NCBI GenBank assembly: GCA_017962445.1
Contig: JAGCVI010000001.1
Coordinates: 1-64,000, forward strand
DNA: 64,000 nucleotides
Reading direction: 5' to 3'
From: Bacteroidales bacterium
GTDB lineage: Bacteria > Bacteroidota > Bacteroidia > Bacteroidales > P3
Part shown: positions 28,801 to 40,800 of the stretch, piece after piece
How positions within the stretch are numbered: position 1 is the stretch's first letter
Layout: each line of letters begins with the position of its first letter
Position numbers and translations under genes: made by a program
Notes under the pieces: generated by a model
Told to the model about the DNA's origin: nothing
What the model saw: only the letters and a program-made list of their open reading frames with translations
Database searches by the model: none

Positions 28801-31800
28801 CACAGCAGTGGTGTCACCAGTGCTGGCATTATTGATAGTCAGGTGCAGCGTTACGGTGCTGTCGCAGCCGGCGGCATTGGTTAACACGTGCGTGGGCGCC
28901 TCGGTGCTAGCAGTGTAGGTCTCACCGAACCAAGTGTAGCTATCGCAAGCCACAACAGTGGTGTCGCCAGTGTTGCTCGACTTGATGGTCAGGTGCAGAG
29001 TCACGGTGCTGTCGCAGCCGTTAACATCGGTAAACACGTGAGTCAAGTTGTCGCTGTTGGTTGTGAGGCCAGTGTGCTCATACCAGTCGAAGCTGTCGCA
29101 AGCCACAGCGGTGGTATCACCAGTAACGGCAGGAGCCTGGGTGACAACCAAAGTCTGTAACCAGCCATTGGCAGCAACGGTATCGAATGTGTAGACTGTA
29201 TCGGTAACCGTGGTAGCATAGGTATGAGTACCCCACTCAACCGAAGTCTGGTTAGCGCAGATGTTCGTCCAAGCGGTGTCATAGTTGTATACGAGGTTGA
29301 TGTTATAGGTCACCAAGCTGTCGCAGTAGAGTTCGCTCGGGAAGTGGACCTCACGCTGTACGGTCTCAGTGTAGCCTCTATAACCGGCAGCCTTCTGTGC
29401 GCTGAAATCAAAGACGCTGTCGCCAAGAGCGAAAGTATTATTGCTCAGCAAGAAGGTGGTATCGGCAGTGCTGGTGGTGCGCTCGGTGAGAACCAATTGC
29501 AGGATGAAGGTGCTGTCGATAGCATTATTGTTGGTAATGGTAACGATAGGTGCTTCATAGATGTAGGTACCTGTAGTGGTCTTGTAGAGAGCTCCATTGT
29601 GAGCAGCACTTTCAGTAGCATTAATGAATTCGTAGGTAACGTTGTTACGCGGCCATGTGTATTCCTGGCAAGCCACAACGATCTCGGTCTTGTTGCGTGT
29701 AGTACCAACAAGGAAGTTGAAGGTAATCACGCTGTCGCAACCAGCAGCGTTGGTGATGGTAGCTGTCAGAGGACCGAAGCTGGTCGGAGTGTTGGCCTGG
29801 AACAGTGTGTCGTAGGTGACATCGTTGCCGACAAAGTTGAACTGGTAGAAGCCTTCACTGCTGACAATCGTAGTGTCATAGCTATTGCTATGGTTAATGG
29901 TCAGGTAGAGAGTGTCGACGCTCGGGCAGCCATTTTCAGCGTTAGTGTATGCGCTGTAGTAGGTGCCGCTATTGTTAGTATCCATCACGTTGCCGTGGTT
30001 GGTCCAAGTGTAGGTGTTGCAAGCGGTAACGGTCTCGCTGCTGTTGCTGTTGTAGTTAACAGTCAGGTTGAGGGTCACAACGCTGTCGCACAGGGCCAAG
30101 TTCTGGATAGTGTCGACATAGCTGCCGGAGACAGTGTAGGTCTCATTGTTCAATAACCATGTGTATGTGTCGCAAACGGTAACGTCAAAGTTGCTGTTGG
30201 TGCTGTGACGTACAGTCAGGTTGAGAGTGATGGTGCTGTCGCAACCGGCGAAGCTCTGGTAAACAACGCTGTCCACAGTGCTTTCGGTGTAAGTCAGACC
30301 ATTCTCAGTCCAAGTGTAGCTGTCGCAGACATCAGCGCTAACGCTGGCGTTGCTAGCATTACCGATGGTCAGGCGGAGAGTATCCACGCTGGCGCAGCCG
30401 TTGGTGGCAGTGTACTCGTGGGTGTACTCACCAGTAGCGGTGTAGTTGCTGTCGTACCAATTGTAGCTGTCGCAAGCAATAGCGGTGCTGCCGCTGTTGG
30501 TGTTGTAGTTGACAGTCAGGTAGAGAGTGTCGACGCTCGGGCAGTTATCCGTAGTCAGATAATTGCTGTAGTAAACGCCGCTCTCGGTCTTGGTAACGGT
30601 ATTGCCATTGTTTGTCCAAGTGTAGGTGTCGCAAGCTGTGACAGTCTCGCTGCTGTTGGTGTTGTTGTACACGGTCAGCTTCAAGGTGTCGGCAGCGGCA
30701 CAGCCGTTGGAGTCAACATAGTTATAATAGTAATTTCCGCTCACGGTGTAAGTGATACCGTCGCGATCCCAAGTATAGCTGTCGCAACCGTCGTCGACAA
30801 GGACATTGTGAATCGGCAGGTTGATAATATAGCTGACGATTGTGTCGTTGCCCATCGGGTCGTTGTTGCTATAGGTGTTGCTGATAGGATCGGTGATAGT
30901 GAAGCCAAGGCCAGTCTCGTAAGGCAGAGCTTCGGAGCAGAGCACTATCGGGTCGAGCTTGGTGAAGAACAGATGCAGAGTGCTGTCGCAACCATTGACA
31001 TCGGTAAGAGTGAAGTAAGCATCGCTGGTAGCGGTGTATTCAGCTCCATTGATCCAAGTGTAAGGAATGTTGGAAGCAACCTTGACATCGGTAAGCGGAT
31101 TCTGGTTGACATAGAAGTTGGTGACAACAACTGTGTCGGGGCTTAACGATGATGCACCGGGCAGAACTTCGGTGAAGGTCTTGTCTTCACGATAGGCTTC
31201 ACCATCGGGGCCTCTGTAGCTGGTGCAGACATTGGTATCAATGATGGTGTAGATGGTGTCGATCAGCGTCAGGTTCATCGTAACGATGCTGTCGCATCCA
31301 TACTGGTTCACACCTACTACGGCATTGTCGGTGTAGACACCTGCATTGTCATAGGTAACACCATTCCAGGTATAGGTGTAAAGCTCGGTAGCGTCGAAAG
31401 TACTATTGGTGTTAGGATTAACCGTATAGTTGACGGTGACCGTGCGAGCGCAGCCATTCTCGGTGGTCCAGTTAGCAACGGCAGTGCCGGTGTAAACAGT
31501 CTCGTTGAGGGCGGTCGGGTAGGTCAGGTCAAGAGTCTCTGTGGCGTTCTCCTCGTTGACGTAGGTGTAGTGGTAAGCACTGTCGGCGCCAAGTTCGAAG
31601 CTGTTCTCGCAGAGGGTTATATCCATAGTTTCATCAGAGGTCGGGTAGACCGTCAGAGTGAGGATGTCGGTCGAGTCGCAACCATACTGGTTGGCCACGC
31701 CGCTGGGCAGACGATAGTCCTCAGTGCCAGCTTCGGCGGGAGTCAGAACATAGCTGCCGAAGGTGTAGGACTCACCGAGGCATACATCTGCGTTGACATA

Positions 31801-34800
31801 GTTGTAGGTTTGCGGCTTGGCACTGATGAGACGCAGCACCTCAGTGCGGTCGCAACCATTGGCGGCAGCGGTAACAGTGAGCGAAATGTTGGTGTCGCCC
31901 GTGGCGTTGTAGATGTCGTTGATGACAGCGATGACGTTGTCGTTGGCATCCAACCAGGTGTAAGGCAGACAGACATTACGTTTCACAGTGGTGTGGTAGT
32001 CGCTGTGGTTGATAGTCACATTGTAGCGGCTTACAACGTAGCGGCCGTTTCCGATGGAGGTCTTCAGCTGGTAGCTGCCGGTCTGGTCAATCTGGCATTC
32101 CACGAGGCTGCCATCGCAAGCAACGGTGTCGAGGATGAAGATGTCGCAGACAGTGGTGTCGGCCCAAGCCAAGGTGTCAGCAGCGAGGTTGAAGACGAGG
32201 TTGAGGATCTGGGTGCTGTCGCAGCCGTACTGGTTGGTGACACCAGGCAGCAGGTAGCGGACGGTACCGTCGGTCTCGTTCATGTCGTATTCAACACCAT
32301 TGCGCCAAGTATAGGTCGGGGTGTTGCACCAGCGGATATTGTCAACACCAGTGTTGGCGTAGTTGACCGTGAGGTTGAGGGTCACGAGGCTGTCGCAACC
32401 GGCAAAGTTCTCGATGGTGTACTGAGCCGTGGTGTTGTTCTCGGTGTAGGTGTTGCCGTCAATCCATACGAGCTTGTCGCAAACAGTCTGAACATCGGTA
32501 CCGGTGGTCGAAGCACGCAGTGTGAGGTTCATGGTCACGATGCTGTCGCACTCGTTGACAGTCTGGAGGTTCTGAGTATAAGTACCTGCCACATCATAGA
32601 CAACATTGTTCCATGTGTAGCTGTCGCACTCGTCAGCCTGGAAGGTGGTAGCCCTGTTGGGGTTGACGGTGAGGTAGAGGTTATACTGCACCGGGCAGAC
32701 GTTGGAAGTGGTGTCGACATAGCTCAGAACGGTGGTGTTGATGTCGGCAACATGGTTGGTCAGATACTGTCCCTGGCCGAAGGTGAAGGCAGCGCCCTCG
32801 CAGTAGGTAGCGTAAGCGTTGGAAACACCGGTGGCGGTGACATCAAGATGCAGGTGGACGGTACTGTCGCAGCCGTAGGCGATACCCCAGGTCTGGTCAT
32901 AGTCGCCACCGTTGACATCATTGAGAGTCTGAGTACCCCAAGTGTAGGGGAGCATAGCCTCACATATAGATAATGTATCATTAATATTATAAGCAGGACG
33001 CACTGTGACGGTAGCCGAGGTGAAGTTGTCGGTACAGCCGTTGGCGTCGGTCACTGTCAGGTTGTAGCTGCCCGTAGCAGTGGGGGCGAAGGTCACTTCT
33101 GCAGTATTGCCACCGTCGATGTTGGTCCAGTTGTAGCTATAGCCGTCAACCTGAGTAGCGGTGAGCGTGAGGTTGTCGTAGCGGCAGATCTGGGTAGCTG
33201 ACGGAGCGATAGTCACAACGGGCAGCTGGTTGACCGTGATGACGACAGAAGCCGTAGCGGTGCATGCGCTGGCGTTGGGAGTGGTAGCAGTGACAGTGTA
33301 CTCGGTAGTGGTAGCTGGGCTTACAGTAATGCTGTTGCCAGTCTGGCTGTTGCTCCAAGTGTAGGTGCAACCAGTGTTGTTGGCATCGGTCACGGTGAGC
33401 GTGGTCGAGCCGCCAGCGCAGATGGCATCCTCGGTAGTAGCAATGCTCAGAGCGGGCACCGGCGTCGTGGTGACAGCCAGGCTGACAGGCAAGCTGGAGC
33501 AGTTGTAAGTCGGGTCGTAAGCGGTAACGGTGTAGTTGGCGCTCTCGTGCGGGTTGACAGTGCGGACAGCAGCGGTGCTGTTATCTTCCCAAACGAAGGT
33601 AGAACCTTCGATGGTGGAACGAGCCGTCATAACGAGGTCAGCGTTGTCGCAGAAAGCGTCGATGGTACCATTGGTACGCTCATTGTTGACATAGATGTAA
33701 GCCGTAGGAGCGGGACGCACCTGGAGTGTCAGCGTTGTGGTACTGTCAGCGCCGTAGATGGTCTGTGCGGTACGAGTATAGACACCCGTGGTGGTGAAGG
33801 ACTCGCCATAGAATTCGTAGCTTTCACGCTGGCAGAGTTCCTGCGAAGCGGTGAGAGTGTAGGTCGGATGGACGGTAAGAGCGAGGGTGTGGTACACCGA
33901 GTCGCAACCGCCGACGTTCTTCTCCATGAACTCTTCGCTCCAGCTCTTGTCAGGCTGGTTAGCTACAGTGACATTGTTGGTATAGGTACGACCATTGACC
34001 CAAGTGAAGGCGGCGTTGGTGTCGACCACCCAGTCACGCTGTGGAGCTGTAACGGGGCACTCGCACTGAGCCAAGAGCTTGAAGCCAAGGTATGGGTTGG
34101 CATTGTCGACATCAGTGGTGAAGACAATGGTCATAGCACCCTTGTTCACCCAGTCGTAGCTGTCGGTCTTGATGTCGATGTTGGCATCGTAACCGGTACC
34201 GTTATAAAGGACTGTGCCGTTGGTGCCGACACCCTCGTAGATGGTGAGGTAGTCGTAGCCATATTCGCAATCCATCATACCAGTGAGGTGGAGAACCTTA
34301 CCAGCCTCGCCCGGATAGATAGTCTGGGTCATATTGACATTGCCTGCATAGGTGCCTTCATGGTTGACAGTGTCGGCCATGTAGAATACCATGCAATTGC
34401 TGTTAGTCTCATTGTTGGGCATGTAGATGATACGCTCACGGAGCTTGAGCTGGACGTTCTTGATGTTGATGTCAGCCCAAGTGGTACCGGTCTGCAGACC
34501 ACGGATAGCAATGTAACGAGCAGTGGTGTTGTTGATATCGGCAAATGAAATATTGAATTCATTATAAGTAGCCGAGTTGAGAGTGATGGTCTCGACAGCA
34601 GTGAAAGTGGTGGTATCTGCAACATCAGTGAGATAACCAACCTGGAAGCTGCGCTCGGTGGTGCCGCTATAGTTGGCAGCCTCAAGGCTCATCTCGATGG
34701 TGTCGAGAGTGAAGCCCATCTGAGGCAGAATCACCATACTGTTGGTGCTGTAAAGGTTCATTCTGCCACTACTTACAGAAGCAGTACCGCCAGCCTTGGT

Positions 34801-37800
34801 CCAGCAGTTGGGCAGGCCAGATACCGAGAAGGTCTGGACGAGCGGCATATCTGCATACTGCCAAGGTGCGCAGGAGGTGTTGAAGTTGGCCGGAGTGCTC
34901 CAGTTGCTCCAGTCCTCATCGCTACAGAGCGAGCGGACATAGACCTGATAGGTTGTGGAGTGGTTGAGGCCATCGACAACGTAGTTGGTATTCTGAGTAG
35001 TGGTGAAGTGCATACCGTCGATATTCTGGTTGAAACCAGGCTCGCCAATGGCAACTTCCCACTGGGTGGCAGCCACGGGCAAAGTGTTTTCAGTCCAGCT
35101 GAGGGTGACGCTGTTGGCAGTAGCCACAGGTGCACTGAGAGTAGGAACAACGCAGGTAGCAGTTGTGGTAAAGTTGGCCACAGTGCTCCAGTCGGCGGTG
35201 TCGCCGGTATAGTTGTCAGCGGGCACGCAGATAGCGCGGACCTTCCACTGATAACCCGTCTCGGGTATCAAGTTGGAGAGAGCCAGAGTCGGGGTGCCGG
35301 TCGGATAGACGCTGACACCTTCGTTGTCGAGGTCGGCAGCAAGAGGAGCGTAACGGACCTCCCACATAGCGGGAGTAGTAGTGCTGCTCTCCGTCCAGCT
35401 GAGGTTGGCGGTGCGAGCGTAGACATTATTGGAGGCAAGGTTGGTAGCAGTTCTACAAGTAGGTATCGGCATCACCTCGATATCGTCGACATAGACATAG
35501 TTGGTACCTGCAACGGGAGCCATGATAGCCATGCGGGCACCAGCAGGAGCCTGGACATTGTCGAAGAAGACAGTGAAGCTCTGCCAAGGATAAGGACTTG
35601 CAACATAATCAGGCTGAATCTGCTCAACCAACTGGAAGGTAGATGCATCGTTCGGGTCAGTCATGTAACCAATGTTAAGCACGCCATAGGTGGCAGTGGA
35701 ACTCGTTCTCAAAGCCTTCAGCGAGAGCTGCAGGGTGTTGAGCGGGTTGCTGAACTCAGGCAGTACAGCATAGCTGTAGTAACTGGTTGCACCGTACATA
35801 TAGAGGCAGTAGCTATTGGTTGGAGTCAACGGATTGCTGTTGTTGGCAACATAGCTGGTGCTCGGATAGGGATAAGCTGTAGAGCTGTTGGTACCCTTGG
35901 CCCAGCAGGTGTTGATGCCATAGCTGGAGCCAGAACCAGCAACATCCTCGAAACCGTAGACATAGGGGCTGTACTTAGTGACGGCCATCGGGGCGCAAGG
36001 CGTGGAGAAGGTGTAAACACTGCTCCAGTCGCTGTAGCCGTCGGCACCGCAGTTGGCACGGACATAGAAGTCGTAAGTGGTATTCTCATCCAAACCAGTT
36101 GCGCTGAACAGGTGGTTGGTAAGGGTAGTTACCGTAGCATTGTTCACATCCAGCGGACTGGGGCCGAACATGACATCCCAGCTACTCTCGGTAGCATTGG
36201 TGCTATTCTGTGTCCAGTCGATGGTAGCGGCATTGTATGCTAAAGCAGTGGTATGGACATTGCTCGGTTTGACGCAAGGAGGCAGCAAGCTGACCTCGAT
36301 ATCGTCAACATAAACATAGTTAGTACCCGTTGCCGGAGCCATGATTGCCAGACGACCCGGTGTACCAGTGAAAGAATTCAGCGGAATCTCAAACTCATTC
36401 CAAGGATAGGGCGAAGCGACGTAGGCCGGCTGGATCTGCTGAACCAGCTGGAAGGTGCTGATATCGTCAGGATCAGTCATCACACCAACCTGCAGAACAC
36501 CATAAGTGGTAGTCGAGCTGGCACGAAGCACCTTGAGCTTGAGTTGAAGGTCGGTCAATGTATTGGTGAATGCAGGAAGAACTGCATAACTGTAGTATGT
36601 TGTCGTTCCATACATGTAGAGGCAGTAGTTGTTGGTCGGAGTCAACGGGTTGGTGTTGTTGGCAACATAACTCGTCGAAGTGTAGGGGTACGCAGTAGTA
36701 TAGTTAGTACCCTTCTTCCAACAAACGTTAATTGGGTAAGCGGAACCCGAACCAGCGACATCCTCGAAGCCGTAGACATAAGGCTCAGTAAGAGTGATGG
36801 TATAGGGATTGCATCCAGTGGTGAAAGAAATTGGATCACTCCAATCGCTCACACCCTGAGCACCGCAGTCTACTCCTACATATATATAATAGGTAGTAGC
36901 GGCATCCAAACCAGTGAGACTGACACTCGGGGTCGTAACAGTGGTAGCGGTACCCTCGGTTGCGGGATCGAAGATAGCATTGCTTGTGTACTTAACACTC
37001 CACGATGTCGGGGTACTGGTGTTACGATCGGTCCAACTAACAGTAGCACTGTTGTTGGTTACGTTGGTAGCCTGAATGGTGCTTGCAAGCGGCGGGAAGC
37101 AATTAGGAATAACCTTGACTTGGATATTGTCGATACCGCAAGCCACATTTGTGTAGCTGCTGGTAGTTGTTCCATTGTGGACGCCCGAGAATCTAAATGC
37201 GAGTCTTGCATTAGCGGGAGCCGAAGCGGCCATAACATCCAATTGCTGTTCAACAAACTGGGTGGTAGTTACAGCATTCCACGACTGCATCGTCTGGAAA
37301 GTGGAGAAATCATCACCCGTAATGTAGCCAAGTTCAAGAACCGCAGCTGCACCCGTTGTGCTGTAAGCGGTGCTCATCTTGTAGTTGAACGAGATCATCA
37401 AATTGCTGATTGGCTGCTCGAAGAATGGCATTGCAGCAATCTTGACGCTGCCTCGTTGCGTACCATAGTTAATATATGTGGAACTTGTTACAGCAGAACC
37501 TGTGAGCTGTACTGGCAGGTAGAGGTATGGGTTGTTGGCCTCCATCGAGCCATAGCTTGTTCCATTGTAACCGGCAACGCCGCCATAGTAGCTGGAAGTA
37601 CTGGTTGAACTAGCTGTATTGGTACCATTGCTGTAGTAATCCCAGCAAGCAGGAGCCACAGACGGTCCATAGTAGGGATATGATGCCAGACCTGTATAGC
37701 CGCTGAAGTTTTCAGCATAAGGCAGCGACTGCGTTGCAGCGCAAGCGGTGCGGAATGTGAGTGCATTGCTCCAAGCAGAGGAGTCGACGCCAGCCTCGCA

Positions 37801-40800
37801 AACCGAGCGAACATAGACATCATAGGTGGTATTAGCAGTCAGACCAGTAAGAGTCACAGGATTTGTAGTAGTCGTAATCCATGTACCATGGTTTTCAGGA
37901 TTGAAACCTGTAGGACCGTAAACCACACGCCATGTGGTGGCGCTGTTGATTTCGTTCCAAGTAATTGCAGCAGAATTATCGGTAGGTGTGCCAGAAACAG
38001 CAAGGCTATTCGGCTTCACGCACGAAGGAACCATCGTGACGACTACGTTGTCGATATTGATCCAATAATAACTACTTGCACGATACCATCTGAGAGCAAT
38101 TCTTGCTCCGGCAGGAATGGTGTTACCAGCGAAATTGAACTCAACAGGTGTGACTGTAGAGCCGACACCCGGAAGTGTCTGCAATGCCACAAAAGTAGAA
38201 GTATCACTAGGATTGGTAATGTAACCAATGGAGAGCCAGTTGCTACTTGCTGTTTCAGTCTTATAGTCGAAGTTGATCTGCAACTGAGTCACAGGCTGTG
38301 CAAAAGCAGGAAGAATAGCATAGTTGTTGGGAATACAGCTACTATTACCAGCTGTCATCACCAAACCTTTGCCGTTGATGGCACCCTGGGTACCCACGTG
38401 CGGAGCATAGCTGACAACTCCAATAGCGGGAACCAGATCCCAACATTGAGGAACATCAGCACCTGATGCAGCATAACTACTTGTAGTATGAGTATAACTT
38501 TCGAAGTTCTCAGTGTATGGATTGGTCTCCGTAACAGAGATTGCCACACACGGCATCGTGAAGTTATATGTCATCCAATCCAGCGTGTCGTTGGCACCGC
38601 AGATAGAACGGACGTCGATAGTGTAGCTTGTGTTAGGTGACCATGAAGAAGCAGCATAACTCGGAGTAGTAACATAAGCATAGGTGTAATCACTGCTACC
38701 CTGCTCTGCCCAGCGAATCTGCCACTGAGTGGTATTGCCAGGAGTCCAAGCAACAGCACCAGCAGTATTGAGGGCGATATTGGAGGGAGCGTTGCAGTTC
38801 AGACCGCGCACCGAAACATTGTCGATGGCTGCGGGAGGCTGCGAACCTCCGCTACCGTCGTTCATCCATGCAAAGACGAGTTTGTAAAGACCAGGAGTAG
38901 TGATATTAACCGACTCTACACGAGTATTCCAGTTGGTATTAAGGTTCAGTTTTGAACCACCGTCAACAGGAATCCAACCGGAAGGAGTGGAACTATTGTA
39001 GCTGTTGCTATAAGAAGTGATAAGAGTGACATTGTCGGGGACAAGGGCCACGCGGAGGAAGTCCCAAGTAGACTCACCGTTGGCAGTCCAATCATATTTA
39101 ATAACATAATCACCCACATTCTCGAATGGCAGGGTCACGTATGCGTAGGCGATATTACTGCCATGCGAATAGGCATTGCTTACACCACCATCGTTTGAGA
39201 CATAGTAACCATTTCCTCCATTGCTCTTGACTGTACCCACAAACCATTCGTTGCTGCCGGTACTCTGTGTAATGAAGCCTGTAGCACCATTCTCGAAGTC
39301 GCAGCTGTAAGGCAGCGAGAGAGGCATGGTATATAATACGGGAGTGATGTAGAAGTTAGTATCGTTGGCACCGCAGATGGAACGCACCGAAATCTCGTAC
39401 TGCGTACCGGCTTCACCCGTAAGGGGCAGAGTAGCGGTGTTGGTGTTAACCACAAGCGTGGTGTAGTTACCCGAACCAAGGATGCCATAGCGCACTTGCC
39501 ACTGAGTAGCATTGCCAGCGGTCCAAGTCAGAACCTTGCTGCTGCTGATGGCCAGGTCAGCGGGATCGTCACAAGTGGGGCAAGCCTTGAAGGAGGCGAA
39601 CTGGCCAGCACCAGGAGCACCACCAACATAGAGTGTGTTGCCGTTGTGGGTGATGGTCATCGTGCACTCGCTGTCATAGGTGCCAGTGGTCCATTCCAAA
39701 GTGTAGAGCGAACCACCGCACAATACAACAGTTTCAGATATTGTGCTACCACTGCTGACAGTATAGGAGCCAACATAAGCACCATCCTGATAGAGGTCGA
39801 TGGATGCACCATTCCAACCGTCACCATAGCTATCGGTCATCTCAAATGTGAGATTACACGATACTGGGCATGGAGTGAAGAAATCGAACGGTCCCACCCA
39901 GTCGTTGGTGTCGTTGGCACCACATATGGAGCGGATGTAAGCAACATAGTGCGAGCTGCCCTGCAACGACGAGGTGCTGAACGAAGCAGCCGTCAGCACA
40001 GCCGAAGTGGTATAGGTCGAAGCTTCAGCCAAAGCATACTTGACCTGCCACTGGGTGGCGGTGCCTGCTGTCCAGGTCAACTGGTTGTTGTCGGCGTCGA
40101 ACGCAATGTTCGAAGGATCGTCGCAAGAGGGGCATGCACGGAAGTTGGCGAAAGTGCCACTGGGAGCACCGCCTGTGTAAAGCACAGTACCGTTGTGGGT
40201 GATCACCATCGAGCACTCGCTGGAGTAGCCACCCTCGGTCCATGTCAAAGAGTAGTGGGCTCCTCCACAGAGGGCGATAGTATAGCTGGCAGTGGTGCCA
40301 TCGTCGATAGTATAGCTGGCGACAAATTCGCCTTCCCTATACAGGTTGATAGCATTGCCGTTCCAGCCGTCACCGTAGCTGTCTTCCATCTCAAAGGTGA
40401 GGTTACAGGAGACAGCGCAGGGAGTGAAGAAATCGACAGGGCCTATCCATTCGAGGGTCTCGGTGCCGCAAAGGGCGCGGACATAAGCCTCATAGTGGAC
40501 ATCACTCTGAAGGGTGCTGACAACACCGCCGTTGGTGATAGTCACCGGAGTGGCAGCATCGGGGTCGAAGCCCGGAGCACCATACACTAACTGGTATGAA
40601 GTGGAGGTATTGTGACCGTCAGTGAAGGTGAACTTAGCCGAAGTGGGCATAATGTCCGACACCTGAAGACCGCTGATGGGGAAGCAGGTGGGCTGAGGTT
40701 TAACCACTATCTGGTCGACGTAGCAATCCCAGTAGCTGTTGCTGTTACTCCATTTCAGAGCCAGACGTGCACCTGTGGGGATAGCGGCATAGTCGGTGAG

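Noticed and set aside
30900..33000. Irregular repeat units as evidence of a frameshift or decay
   Set aside because: The reading frame is continuous and Ig-like and repeat motifs continue on both sides, so these are divergent units in a working gene.
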